A DNA stretch of 64,000 nucleotides from Sulfitobacter alexandrii (lineage in GTDB: Bacteria > Pseudomonadota > Alphaproteobacteria > Rhodobacterales > Rhodobacteraceae): NCBI RefSeq assembly GCF_001886735.1, contig NZ_CP018076.1:1426001-1490000 (forward strand), given 5' to 3'. The position numbers were made by a program, and so were the translations under genes. How positions within the stretch are numbered: position 1 is the first letter of the stretch; the number at the start of each line of letters is the position of its first letter. A model generated the notes under the pieces. It worked only from the letters and a program-made list of their open reading frames with translations, had not been told where the DNA came from and searched no databases. Positions 42,287-51,168 of this stretch are shown here, piece by piece.

Positions 42287-42301
42287 TGGCCTAATTATCG
42301 C
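42287..42301 (+). promoter_or_regulatory. Candidate sigma-54-like promoter for dctP
   Basis: TGGC-N7-TCGC gives the invariant GG-N10-GC spacing of -24/-12 promoters but only a partial consensus match. It stands about 80 and 110 bases after the operator centres and 115 bases before the dctP start. Confidence 0.4.
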
Positions 42302-42416
42302 CCGCTCCGGGCGACGCTTCACGCGCTTGTGAAAGGATTCGGAAATGTGGCTCCTTGCGACAGCGCGTCCCGATCGGTGCGCCAACCTGATTCCAAAGCT
42401 CTGGGAGGAGATCACA

Positions 42417-43418
42417 ATGAAATTTTTCACCGCCGCTTCCGTGGCCCTGACCCTGTCCGTCAGTGCGGGTGCCGTCGCCGCTGCCTGCGATGATGGCGAG
42501 ATGGTCATCAAGTTCAGCCACGTCACCAACACCGACAAGCACCCCAAGGGCATCGCCGCATCCCTGCTGGCCGAAAGGGTCAACGCCGAGATGGACGGCA
42601 AGGCCTGCATGGAGGTCTTCCCGAACTCCACGCTCTACGACGACGATCAGGTGCTCGAGGCGATGCTGCAGGGCGACGTCCAGATGGCCGCGCCCTCGCT
42701 GTCGAAATTCGAGGCCTTCACCAAGCAATTCCAGATTTTCGACCTTCCCTTCATGTTCGTGAACATCGACGCCGTGGACAAGTTCCAGCAGGGCGAGAAA
42801 GGCGAGGCGCTGAAGAATTCGATGCAGCGCCGCGGCCTGCAGGGGCTGGGCTTCTGGCACAACGGCATGAAGCAGATGTCGGCGAACAAGCCGCTGGAGA
42901 TGCCGGGCGATGCGAAAGGCCTGAAGTTCCGCGTTCAGCCGTCTGACGTGATCGTTGCCCAGTTCGAGCAGCTGGAGGCCTCGCCCCAGCCGATGGCCTT
43001 TTCCGAAGTCTACGGCGCGCTGCAGACCGGCGTTGTCGACGGCCAGGAAAACACGTGGTCCAACATCTACGGGCAGAAGTTCTTCGAGGTTCAGGACGGC
43101 TCGACCGAAACCAACCACGGTGTGCTCGACTATCTGGTCGTGACCGGTTCCGACTGGTGGGAAGGACTGGATCCGGAAATCCGCGACCAGTTGGCCACCA
43201 TCGTCGAAGAAGTGACGGCAGAGCGGAACGCGGCCGTGAACGAGGTGGACATGGAAGCCCGGCAGGCGATCCTGGACGCCGGCGGCGTGATCCGCGAGCT
43301 GACCCCCGAGCAGCGTCAGGCCTGGGTCGATGCGATGAAACCGGTCTGGGCGCAGTTCGAGGAAGGCGTCGGGGCGGACAACATCGCCGCCGCGCAGGAA
43401 ATCAACGAGTCGATGTAA
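42417..43418 (+). CDS. dctP: TRAP transporter substrate-binding protein DctP
   Basis: A 333-residue periplasmic solute-binding protein. GGGAGGAG precedes the ATG at 42417. Residues 1-23 are the signal peptide (cleavage near AVAAA). IKFSHVTNTDKHPKG, FPNSTLYDDDQVLEAM, the substrate-Arg region GLKFRVQPSD and GVVDGQENTWSNI are DctP-family hallmarks and fit a C4-dicarboxylate ligand. It is the first gene of the transporter operon, behind the operators. Confidence 0.93.
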   Translation: MKFFTAASVALTLSVSAGAVAAACDDGEMVIKFSHVTNTDKHPKGIAASLLAERVNAEMDGKACMEVFPNSTLYDDDQVLEAMLQGDVQMAAPSLSKFEAFTKQFQIFDLPFMFVNIDAVDKFQQGEKGEALKNSMQRRGLQGLGFWHNGMKQMSANKPLEMPGDAKGLKFRVQPSDVIVAQFEQLEASPQPMAFSEVYGALQTGVVDGQENTWSNIYGQKFFEVQDGSTETNHGVLDYLVVTGSDWWEGLDPEIRDQLATIVEEVTAERNAAVNEVDMEARQAILDAGGVIRELTPEQRQAWVDAMKPVWAQFEEGVGADNIAAAQEINESM

Positions 43419-43438
43419 GCGACCACGGACACCAAGGG

Positions 43439-43464
43439 CACGGGCCGCATCCGCGCGGCCCGTG
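43439..43464 (+). other. Intercistronic hairpin between dctP and dctQ
   Basis: CACGGGCCGC / GCGGCCCGTG, a ten-base stem with a six-base loop and no U tract. Such hairpins commonly protect the message of the abundant binding protein relative to the membrane subunits. Confidence 0.6.
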
Positions 43465-43491
43465 CGCGCCGCGCGTGATGGGAGGAAGATC

Positions 43492-44205
43492 ATGAGCGCC
43501 AGCAAATACGAGCCGAAGGGTGCCTTCGGCCGCTTCATCCATACATTCGAAGAAACCGCGATTGCCGTGCTCCTGGGTCTGATGACCCTCGTCACCTTTG
43601 TGAACGTGGTCCTGCGATACGTGTTCAACCACGCGCTGATCTGGGGCCTCGAACTGACCCTTGTCCTTTTCGCGTGGCTGGTCCTGTTCGGGGTCAGCTA
43701 TTGCGTCAAGGTCACTGCGCATCTCGGCGTCGATGCCGTGACCAGCATCCTGCCGACCGGCCCCAAGCGCTGGCTGGCGATCCTGTCGGGCCTCATCTGC
43801 GTGTTCTACGCGGTGCTGATGATGAAGGGCGCATGGGATTTCTGGGCCCCCTTTGCCGGGTTCAATCCCACTGACGGGCGCTGGTTCCCCACCGGCTTCG
43901 TCGAGCGCCGGTCGCAATCCTTCTACGAAAGCGACCAGATCCCGATCCCTTTCCAGTGGATGAGCGACTGGCTGGCCTACACCTTCAACTCCTTCATGGA
44001 CGGCAACCAGCTGGTCACCGAACCCTACGAAAAGATGCCGCGTCTCGTGCCCTACGTCATCCTGCCGCTGGGCTGTGCGCTGCTGCTGTTCCGTTTCGTG
44101 CAGGCGACGCTGGGCGTGATCGCCGGCCGTCGCGACAGCCTGATCGTGAGCCACGAAGCCGAGGAAGCGGTCGAAAAGGCCGCCGCCGAAGACGCAAAGG
44201 TCTGA
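43492..44205 (+). CDS. dctQ: TRAP transporter small membrane subunit DctQ
   Basis: A 237-residue membrane protein with four hydrophobic helices (about 20-40, 56-76, 94-114 and 180-205). The family motif is near the second helix (LRYVFNHALIWGLELTLVLF). A hydrophilic insertion of about 55 residues lies between helices 3 and 4, making it longer than the simplest DctQ. GGGAGGAAG precedes the ATG at 43492. It forms the membrane complex with DctM. Confidence 0.92.
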   Translation: MSASKYEPKGAFGRFIHTFEETAIAVLLGLMTLVTFVNVVLRYVFNHALIWGLELTLVLFAWLVLFGVSYCVKVTAHLGVDAVTSILPTGPKRWLAILSGLICVFYAVLMMKGAWDFWAPFAGFNPTDGRWFPTGFVERRSQSFYESDQIPIPFQWMSDWLAYTFNSFMDGNQLVTEPYEKMPRLVPYVILPLGCALLLFRFVQATLGVIAGRRDSLIVSHEAEEAVEKAAAEDAKV

Positions 44206-44209
44206 TATA

Positions 44210-45667
44210 ATGGATGTTCTGGTTCTCTTTCTCATGGTCGTCGGCCTGATGCTGATCGGGGTGCCGATCGCCGTCTCGCTTGGCCTGTCGTCGATGCTGT
44301 TCCTGCTGGTGCTGTCGGACACGTCGCTCGCCTCTATCGCCCAGAGCCTCTATGGCGCGATGGCGGCGCATTACACGCTCCTGGCGATTCCCTTCTTCAT
44401 CCTCGCATCGTCCTTCATGTCGACGGGCGGGGTGGCACGGCGGATCATCCGCTTTTCCATCGCCTGCGTCGGGCATCTGCGCGGCGGGCTGGCCATCTCG
44501 GGCGTGCTGGCCTGCATGATGTTCGCGGCGCTCTCGGGGTCGTCCCCCGCCACGGTGGTGGCGATCGGCACGATCGTGATCGCCGCCATGCGCCAGGCCG
44601 GATACACCAAGGACTTCGCCGCCGGGGTCATCGCCAACGCGGGGACGCTGGGCATCCTGATCCCGCCGTCCATCGTGATGGTGGTCTATGCCTCGGCCAC
44701 CGACGTGTCCGTGGGGCGCATGTTCCTCGCCGGCGTCATCCCCGGTCTTCTCGCCGGTATCATGCTGATGGTCACGATCTACATCATGGCGGTGCTCCGC
44801 GACATGCCCAAGGGCGTCTGGGCCGGCTGGGGCGAAGTTTGGACCAGCTTCCGGGAAGCCTTCTGGGGGCTGATGCTGATCGTCATCATCATGGTCGGCA
44901 TCTACGGTGTGCCGGGCATCACCGGCGCCATCTTCACCCCGACCGAGGCGGCGGCGGTGGCATCCGTCTATGCCTTCATCGTGGCGATGTTCGTGTACCG
45001 CGACATCGGGCCGCTCAAGGCCGCCGATGCGCCGGAGGCGCTGGCGAACGCGCCGGCGGGCGCACGCAGCATGGGGGCCGCCGAAGTGCCCGCGGCGCGG
45101 CGGTCCAGCCTGCTGCAAAAGCCCTGGGCGCTGGTCACGGCATTCTTCCATCCCGATACCCGTGACACGCTGTTCGACGCGGGAAAGCTGACGGTCACGC
45201 TGATGTTCATCATCGCCAACGCGCTGATCCTCAAGCATGTGCTGACCGACGAACAGATCCCGCAGCAGATTTCCGCGGCCATGCTGGATGCCGGGCTGGG
45301 CCCGATCATGTTCCTGGTCATCGTCAACGTGATCCTGCTGATCGGCGGCCAGTTCATGGAACCCTCCGGCCTGCTGGTGATCGTGGCGCCGCTGGTGTTC
45401 CCGATCGCCATAGAACTGGGGATCGATCCCATCCACCTCGGCATCATCATGGTGGTGAACATGGAAATCGGGATGATCACGCCACCGGTGGGCCTGAACC
45501 TCTTCGTGACCTCGGGTGTCGCGAACATGCCGATGATGAAAGTGGTCAAGGCGGCACTTCCCTTCACCGCCGTGCTGTTCGTCTTCCTGATCCTCGTGAC
45601 CTATGTCCCCGTGATCTCGACATGGCTCCCGACGCTGATGATGGGGCCGGAACTCATCACCAAGTAG
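44210..45667 (+). CDS. dctM: TRAP transporter large permease DctM
   Basis: A 485-residue, roughly twelve-helix permease that drives sodium-coupled solute uptake. IPFFILASSFMSTGGVA, ALSGSSPATVVAIG, GTLGILIPPSIVMVVY and the C-terminal GMITPPVGLNLFV are DctM signatures. It begins four bases after dctQ and ends the operon, convergent with tpiA. A central hydrophilic loop near residues 265-305 is Ala-rich. Confidence 0.94.
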   Translation: MDVLVLFLMVVGLMLIGVPIAVSLGLSSMLFLLVLSDTSLASIAQSLYGAMAAHYTLLAIPFFILASSFMSTGGVARRIIRFSIACVGHLRGGLAISGVLACMMFAALSGSSPATVVAIGTIVIAAMRQAGYTKDFAAGVIANAGTLGILIPPSIVMVVYASATDVSVGRMFLAGVIPGLLAGIMLMVTIYIMAVLRDMPKGVWAGWGEVWTSFREAFWGLMLIVIIMVGIYGVPGITGAIFTPTEAAAVASVYAFIVAMFVYRDIGPLKAADAPEALANAPAGARSMGAAEVPAARRSSLLQKPWALVTAFFHPDTRDTLFDAGKLTVTLMFIIANALILKHVLTDEQIPQQISAAMLDAGLGPIMFLVIVNVILLIGGQFMEPSGLLVIVAPLVFPIAIELGIDPIHLGIIMVVNMEIGMITPPVGLNLFVTSGVANMPMMKVVKAALPFTAVLFVFLILVTYVPVISTWLPTLMMGPELITK

Positions 45668-45737
45668 GGGGCCGGCCCATCCGGCGGCGCGTCACGATGG
45701 CGTGCCGCCGGCAATTCCGGGCAGCCGCGCGAAAAGG

Positions 45738-46481
45738 TCAGGAGGCCGCGAGCGCCGCCACGATCGGCGCGAAATCCGCGGCCTTCAGGCTGGCGCCGCC
45801 CACCAGCGCACCGTCGACGTTCTCGGCCTCGAAAATGGCTGCGGCGTTGTCCGCCTTGACGGAGCCGCCGTAGAGGAGCGGGATGCCACCGCCCACCTCC
45901 GGCCCGAAACGGTCTTCGAGCGCCGTGCGGAGGAAATCGTGAACCTCGACGATCTGCACCTGTGTCGGCACATTGCCGGTGCCGATGGCCCAGATCGGCT
46001 CGTAGGCGATGACCGTGTTTTCCGCCGTGGCGCCATCGGGCAGGGAGCCTGCCAGTTGCGCGCCGATCACCTCCAGCGTTTTGCCGGCATTGCGGTCGGC
46101 CTCGGATTCGCCCAGGCACAGTATCGCCGCAAGGCCGGCCGACCATGCCGCCCGGACCTTGGCATTGACGTCGGCATCTGTCTCACCGTGGTCGGCGCGC
46201 CGTTCGGAATGGCCCAGGATCACGTGCGTCGCACCGCTGTCCGCGACCATGTCGGCCGAGACGTCGCCGGTATGCGCACCCGACGGTGCCGCGTGGCAGT
46301 CCTGCGCGCCGATGAGGATCGGCCCCGACAGTTCCCTGGCACGATGGAGAAGCGGGGCGGGCGGGCAGATGATCACCTGCGGCGGCTGCGCCGGCAGCAT
46401 GTCGCGAAGGGCATCCAGTTCGGCGAGGGCGCTTGCCGTGCCGTTCATCTTCCAGTTTCCCGCTGCAATCTTTACGCGCAT
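45738..46481 (-). CDS. tpiA: Triosephosphate isomerase
   Basis: A 247-residue TIM barrel interconverting dihydroxyacetone phosphate and glyceraldehyde 3-phosphate. It has AAGNWKMNG at the start, HVILGHSERR with the catalytic His, AYEPIWAIGTG with the catalytic Glu, and LLYGGSVKADN. The ATG at 46481 with GAGGA upstream gives the normal start; the 12-residue upstream extension is unsupported. Confidence 0.96.
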   Translation of the reverse strand: MRVKIAAGNWKMNGTASALAELDALRDMLPAQPPQVIICPPAPLLHRARELSGPILIGAQDCHAAPSGAHTGDVSADMVADSGATHVILGHSERRADHGETDADVNAKVRAAWSAGLAAILCLGESEADRNAGKTLEVIGAQLAGSLPDGATAENTVIAYEPIWAIGTGNVPTQVQIVEVHDFLRTALEDRFGPEVGGGIPLLYGGSVKADNAAAIFEAENVDGALVGGASLKAADFAPIVAALAAS

Positions 46482-46553
46482 GTGGCTGTCCTCACTCCGT
46501 TTAGATCTGGTTACCACCCCGGGGAGGGCGAAGGCAACGCGCGGGCAACGCCG

Positions 46554-46886
46554 TCAGCGCGCGAGATGGGCCAATGCCTCGTTTGCAAGCGATGTGGCGG
46601 CGGCGGGGTCGTCAAGCGCCGCATCCGGCAACGACCAGTAGGGCATGGCGGAAACGGTGCCATTCTTCCGGGTGTAGACCCATCTTTCGCAGCCCATGCC
46701 GGAAAGACGGTTCTGGAACTCATCGGTACCCGCCTTGAGCAGGATCTGCCCGTCGGACCGCATCAGCCCGAAGATCCTGTCGCCGCTGTACAGGCCGAGC
46801 CCGCCGAACATCCGGCGGGTGTGAAGATCGGGAACGTCGGAAAACAGCTCGGTGGCGAAGGCGATGTCCGCCGCCGCGAGGCTCAC
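46554..46886 (-). CDS. TfoX N-terminal domain protein
   Basis: A 110-residue protein consisting only of the TfoX/Sxy N-terminal domain (RRMFGGLGLYSGDRIFGLM, then GMPYWSLPD-like SAMPYWSLPD). In gammaproteobacteria this domain is part of competence regulators; stand-alone forms in alphaproteobacteria have no assigned role. It starts at GTG 46886, overlapping the stop of the Fe-S carrier gene, so the two are cotranslated. Confidence 0.88.
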   Translation of the reverse strand: MSLAAADIAFATELFSDVPDLHTRRMFGGLGLYSGDRIFGLMRSDGQILLKAGTDEFQNRLSGMGCERWVYTRKNGTVSAMPYWSLPDAALDDPAAATSLANEALAHLAR

Positions 46887-47245
46887 TTCGCGCCGAGTTT
46901 CTCGTCGAACTTAATGGATTCGCCGCAGCCGCAGGCCTCCGTCACGTTCGGGTTGGAGAACTTGAAGCCGCTTTCCAGCAGCGTGGTCTCATAATCGATC
47001 TCGGTGCCGAACAGGAACATCTGCGCCATCGGGGCAATCATGACCCGTGCGCCGTCCTGTTCCACGACCTCGTCATTGGGATCAGCGACGTCGACATATT
47101 CCATGGTGTATTCCATGCCCGCGCAGCCGCCTTTCTTGACGCCGATGCGCAGGCCGGCGTGGCCTGCCGATGCCATCAGCTTGGAAATCTGGGCGGATGC
47201 CTTGGGTGTCATGGTGACGGCTTGCTTGCCGGGAATGCCGAACAT
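46883..47245 (-). CDS. A-type iron-sulfur carrier (SufA/ErpA family)
   Basis: A 120-residue HesB/IscA-type protein with the three cluster ligands Cys41 (KKGGCAGMEY) and Cys105/Cys107 (EACGCGES). It accepts Fe-S clusters from the assembly scaffold and passes them to target enzymes. It lies downstream of a SufT-like gene on the same strand, in line with the end of a suf locus, although the core sufBCDS genes are not in this window. Confidence 0.92.
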   Translation of the reverse strand: MFGIPGKQAVTMTPKASAQISKLMASAGHAGLRIGVKKGGCAGMEYTMEYVDVADPNDEVVEQDGARVMIAPMAQMFLFGTEIDYETTLLESGFKFSNPNVTEACGCGESIKFDEKLGAK

Positions 47246-47314
47246 GTGGTGCCTCCTGTTACACGCAAGATAAGGTCTCTGCGCCGTTTTCTCAACCGGG
47301 CGCGCGCGGCCCCG

Positions 47315-47677
47315 TTACATGAAGCCCAGTTCGAGCCGGGCTTCGTCGGACATCATGTCCATGCCCCATGGCGGTTCCCACACGAGTTCGACGTTCACCT
47401 GCTTGACGCCCGGCAGCGGCTCGACCGCGTCCGCCACCCATCCCGGCATCTCGCCCGCGACGGGACAGCCCGGTGCTGTCAGCGACATCTTGATGTCGAC
47501 CGCGTTTTCCGCGTCGATGTCGATCGTGTAGATCAATCCCAACTCGTAGATGTTCACGGGGATCTCGGGGTCGTAAACCGTACGGCAAGCCTCGACGACC
47601 TGGTCGTAGAGCGGATGATCCGTGCTGGAGGGCGCAATCAGCGGCGTGCCTTCGAGCGGCTGTGAATTCTCGGTCAT
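47315..47677 (-). CDS. sufT: SufT-like Fe-S assembly protein (MIP18/DUF59 family)
   Basis: A 120-residue DUF59 protein: YDPEIPVNIYELGLIYTI, then LTAPGCPVAGEMP with the conserved Cys, and LVWEPPWGMDMMSDEARLEL. This form is the SufT/PaaD-like factor that aids cluster maturation. It precedes the A-type carrier by 69 bases on the same strand and probably shares its function. Confidence 0.9.
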   Translation of the reverse strand: MTENSQPLEGTPLIAPSSTDHPLYDQVVEACRTVYDPEIPVNIYELGLIYTIDIDAENAVDIKMSLTAPGCPVAGEMPGWVADAVEPLPGVKQVNVELVWEPPWGMDMMSDEARLELGFM

Positions 47678-47751
47678 TTCTGCCTCTGCTCTCGTTCCTG
47701 ACTGTTTATATAGGGATAGCGCGGCGCCCCGTCCAGTGGGGGGCGCGACCC

Positions 47752-49131
47752 CTATGACTTGCGCCGGCGGCTGGGCTGCGGTTTCACCCGTGCCTCGATC
47801 TCGTCATAGACCTTGCCGACGATGTCCTTGCCGGTCGCCTTCTCGATGCCTTCGAAACCGGGCGAGGAGTTGACTTCGAGCACCTTCGGTCCGGTCTCCG
47901 AACGCAGCAGATCCACGCCCGCCTTGCCGAGGCCGAAGGCGCGTGCCGCGCGGACGGCGGTGTCGCGTTCCTCCTTGGAAATCCGGACGACCTTGGCGGA
48001 CCCGCCCCGGTGCAGGTTGGAGCGGAAGTCACCCTCCGCGCCCGTACGCTTCATCGCCGCCACGACCTTGCCCGCGACCACGAGGCAGCGGATGTCCTCT
48101 CCGGCGGCCTCCTTGACGAAGTTCTGGACAAGGAAATTCGCCTTCAGCCCCCGAAAGGCGTCGATCACGGACTCGGCGGCCTTCTTGGTTTCGGCCAGCA
48201 CCACGCCCTTTCCCTGGGTCGATTCCAGCAGCTTCACGATCAGCGGTGCGGTGCCGACAAGGGCCATCAGGTTGCTGGTGTCCTTGGGCGAAGCCGCGAA
48301 GGCGGTCGTGGGCATCCCGATCTTCTTGGACGCGAGGATCTGGTGGGCATGCAGCTTGTCGCGGCTGGCGGTGATCCCCGCGCTGCCGTTCACGCAGTAG
48401 GTGCCGATCGTTTCGAACTGGCGGATCACGGCGGTTCCGTAAGATGTGACGGACGCGCCGATGCGCGGGATCACCGCATCGTAGCGGGGCAGCCGTTTCC
48501 CGTCGTAATGCACTTCGGGCGCAAGCGAATTGATTGCCATGTAACAGCGGGTGGTGTCGATCACCTCGACGGTATGGCCGCGCTCCTCTCCGGCCTCGAC
48601 AAGGCGGCGCGTCGAATAATTGTCCTCGCGGCTCAGGACGGCGATCCTGAGCGCGCGGCGCGGTGCGGCGTGGCGCACCTTGGCGGTGTGGTAGACATCG
48701 TAGCTGAGGTCGGGTTGCAGGCGCCGTTCGGTCGCGGAAATGATGATGTGGTCCCCCAGCGCCTGACGGCCCAGCAGCATCCGGCTGTTCATCGTGGCGC
48801 GGTTGGTCAGGGTGATCTCGATCGGCCAGCTCTGGCCACCCACCTCGAGCGTGGACCCGATCACTAGCCGCTGCTCGCTTTCGCCGTTGGACGAGGTCAC
48901 CTCGCGCCGGTCGATCAGAGGGGCGGAGCAGGTGATGGAGATGTCCTCGCGTCCCGGTATCGGGTGCACGTTGAACCGGACCTTGGGCTTGGCAGAGGAT
49001 CCGAACGTTTCGATGTCGTGGGCGTGCAGTGCCGATGTCCGCGCGCCGGTGTCGACCTTCGCCTTGATGGCGGGTAGGCCGAGGTCGGGCAGCGAGACCC
49101 ATTCTTCCCATCCGAATGTGAGTTCGTTCAT
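47752..49131 (-). CDS. RimB-like protease domain fused to RimK-like ATP-grasp ligase
   Basis: A 459-residue fusion. Residues 1-145 form a retropepsin-like ATP-dependent zinc protease domain ([19 protein letters not shown], with GRQALGD), the RimB/DUF785 type. Residues 160-450 form a RimK-type ATP-grasp ligase ([52 protein letters not shown]). Such pairs add and trim glutamates on ribosomal protein S6 in other bacteria; this target is inferred only. It starts 51 bases after mscS on the same strand. Confidence 0.88.
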   Translation of the reverse strand: MNELTFGWEEWVSLPDLGLPAIKAKVDTGARTSALHAHDIETFGSSAKPKVRFNVHPIPGREDISITCSAPLIDRREVTSSNGESEQRLVIGSTLEVGGQSWPIEITLTNRATMNSRMLLGRQALGDHIIISATERRLQPDLSYDVYHTAKVRHAAPRRALRIAVLSREDNYSTRRLVEAGEERGHTVEVIDTTRCYMAINSLAPEVHYDGKRLPRYDAVIPRIGASVTSYGTAVIRQFETIGTYCVNGSAGITASRDKLHAHQILASKKIGMPTTAFAASPKDTSNLMALVGTAPLIVKLLESTQGKGVVLAETKKAAESVIDAFRGLKANFLVQNFVKEAAGEDIRCLVVAGKVVAAMKRTGAEGDFRSNLHRGGSAKVVRISKEERDTAVRAARAFGLGKAGVDLLRSETGPKVLEVNSSPGFEGIEKATGKDIVGKVYDEIEARVKPQPSRRRKS

Positions 49132-49182
49132 GCTCGTTCCCCTGCTGGTGCGCGGCCTGCCTACCGGCTTGGCCCGGTGGCT

Positions 49183-50850
49183 TCAAGCCGGCGTGACGTC
49201 CTTCGCCACGAGGGGGAAAACACGCCGGTCGCCCTCCCGTTCCATCCGCGCGGCCTCTGCCAGCAGTCCCTCGCGAACGCGGCATTCCACCTCCCAGAAC
49301 GTGCCGGGATTGGCCGTGGGCAGTTCGAAGCGCACCTTCATGCCGACCGCGTCGTGCTCGGTGACGTGCACCTTCGCGCGGTCCATGGGCGATACGTCCG
49401 AGGCGTCTTCCTTGTCCAGCAGGTCGAAGAATGCCTTGCGCAGCCGCTCGACATCGGCACCGTGGGCGAGCGACAGGTAGATCGGGCGGACCATCTCGGC
49501 CTCTTCGATGGACCAGTTCTCGAACGGGTCGGACACGAAGGTGCTGACCGGCACGATCAGCCGGGTGCCGTTCCAGACCATCAGCTGGACATAGGTGAAG
49601 TCGATCCGCTCGACCGTGCAGAAATAACCCTCGAACATCAGCAGGTCGCCGATCCGCGCGGACCGGTTGAGCGCGATCTGGACAGAGGCCAGGATGTTGC
49701 CCAGCACCTCGCGCGCCGCAAAGCCCAGCACCACCGTCAGTGCGCCCGCCGAGGCCAGCAGGGAAAGCCCCAGCGTGCCGAAAGTGGTGATCGAGCTCAG
49801 GACCACGCCGGACGCCGCCAGGGTCGCGATCACGATGACGAACTTGCGGGCCGCCGAGATGGTCGTCGCCATCGCGCGCAGATGCGCGTTCTCGGGCTCG
49901 GCCAGCTCGGTCGCGGTCGAGGCGCTGATCCGGTCGAAGATCTCGTCGATGACCAGTACGATCGCCAGCGTGATCGCCACCACGTAGGAAATCAGGACCA
50001 GCGGAGAGATCATCGCGTCGATGATCCCCGTCACCACGAGGATGCGGCTGGTGGCCGTGCCGATGGTAAAGGCGAAGATGATGATCGCCGCAGGCCATTT
50101 CGAAGCCCGCGCGACGAAGCGGACGCTGCGATGCTTGGCCCGGTCGCCGATCCGCCGCAGGATTCGGTAGGCGATGGTCGCGGCGATCAGCGCGACGATG
50201 ACGAAGGCGGGCAGGAACAGGACTTCCCACAGGTACATGCCCCAGAAGGCGGGCACGCGCAGCCAGTCGGGCATGGCCATCTCGAGCCTTGTCGGGCCAT
50301 AGAGGTCGTGCAGCGCCGGAATGTTGTCGACGCTCTGGCGGGAAAACACCCAGACCGGCTGGTCATCCCCGACCTTGATCCGGTTGAGCCGCAGCGGCAC
50401 GGGATGGCCGCCGCGCTCCAGCCGGTCGATCAGGATCGACCGGCGCACGCGGCCGGTGTCGTTGTCGTCCGAGCTGCCCGAAATCCAGCCGTCGGGCCTG
50501 TCCTCCAGCGAGGACCACGGGATCACCACCTTGCGCTCGAGGATGACGGCCAGTTCCTCCGCCCGGGCGGCGCCGACGAATTGCTGGTCGCTCTGCGCCA
50601 CGTCCGACAGGTCGAGCAGATGCGCCGCCTCGCTGAAATGGCCGTTGTCGGTGAGGTAGAGGAACGTCTCCATCGCCGCCATCGGCGTGGCACGATCCAT
50701 CGAAGAGGGCGGGGGCGGCAGGCCGGGGTTCAATTCCGGCTGTTCGAACCAAGGATCCTGCGCGAATGCGGCCGAAGCGGTGCAGAGCAGGACGAACGCG
50801 AACCCGGCGAGGAATTTTCGGAAAAGAGAGATCATGTCTACCGGCTGCAT
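49183..50850 (-). CDS. Mechanosensitive channel of the MscS family
   Basis: A 555-residue protein with a signal peptide (ending near AAFAQ), a periplasmic domain of about 150 residues, several helices, and the MscS core: pore helix LLASAGALTVVLGFAAREVLGN and the beta domain RIGDLLMFEGYFCTVERIDF. It releases solutes during hypo-osmotic shock. Starts at 50850 and 50835 are both possible; neither has a good ribosome site. It follows nfeD by 42 bases. Confidence 0.9.
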   Translation of the reverse strand: MQPVDMISLFRKFLAGFAFVLLCTASAAFAQDPWFEQPELNPGLPPPPSSMDRATPMAAMETFLYLTDNGHFSEAAHLLDLSDVAQSDQQFVGAARAEELAVILERKVVIPWSSLEDRPDGWISGSSDDNDTGRVRRSILIDRLERGGHPVPLRLNRIKVGDDQPVWVFSRQSVDNIPALHDLYGPTRLEMAMPDWLRVPAFWGMYLWEVLFLPAFVIVALIAATIAYRILRRIGDRAKHRSVRFVARASKWPAAIIIFAFTIGTATSRILVVTGIIDAMISPLVLISYVVAITLAIVLVIDEIFDRISASTATELAEPENAHLRAMATTISAARKFVIVIATLAASGVVLSSITTFGTLGLSLLASAGALTVVLGFAAREVLGNILASVQIALNRSARIGDLLMFEGYFCTVERIDFTYVQLMVWNGTRLIVPVSTFVSDPFENWSIEEAEMVRPIYLSLAHGADVERLRKAFFDLLDKEDASDVSPMDRAKVHVTEHDAVGMKVRFELPTANPGTFWEVECRVREGLLAEAARMEREGDRRVFPLVAKDVTPA

Positions 50851-50892
50851 CGTCAAGTAATTAGTCCGCCGCGGACCGCGTCAAGAAAACCG

Positions 50893-51168
50893 TCAGTTTT
50901 CGTTGATGTCGCGTGTGATGATGCGTCCGCCGCTCGACTGGCGGCGAAAGGCAAAGCGCAGGCCGATCCAGGCCAGCAGCGACAACAGGGCGAACAGGGC
51001 GAGCAGGGCGGGCACCCCGGCCGCGGGCAGGATCAGGACGATGCCGGCCATGGCGATGGCACCCAGCCCGAATCCCAGGAAGATGAAGGCGGGGGCCAGC
51101 AATTCGAGCACGCCGAGCGCCAGCGCGATGCAGATCCACACCCACCACAGCGTGAGGTAGCCCGCCAT
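50893..51168 (-). CDS. NfeD-like membrane protein
   Basis: A 91-residue protein with three hydrophobic helices followed by a short basic tail, typical of short NfeD forms. The ATG at 51168 overlaps the stop of the stomatin-like gene (TGATG). NfeD and stomatin/SPFH proteins form conserved pairs that organise membrane microdomains. Confidence 0.88.
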   Translation of the reverse strand: MAGYLTLWWVWICIALALGVLELLAPAFIFLGFGLGAIAMAGIVLILPAAGVPALLALFALLSLLAWIGLRFAFRRQSSGGRIITRDINEN

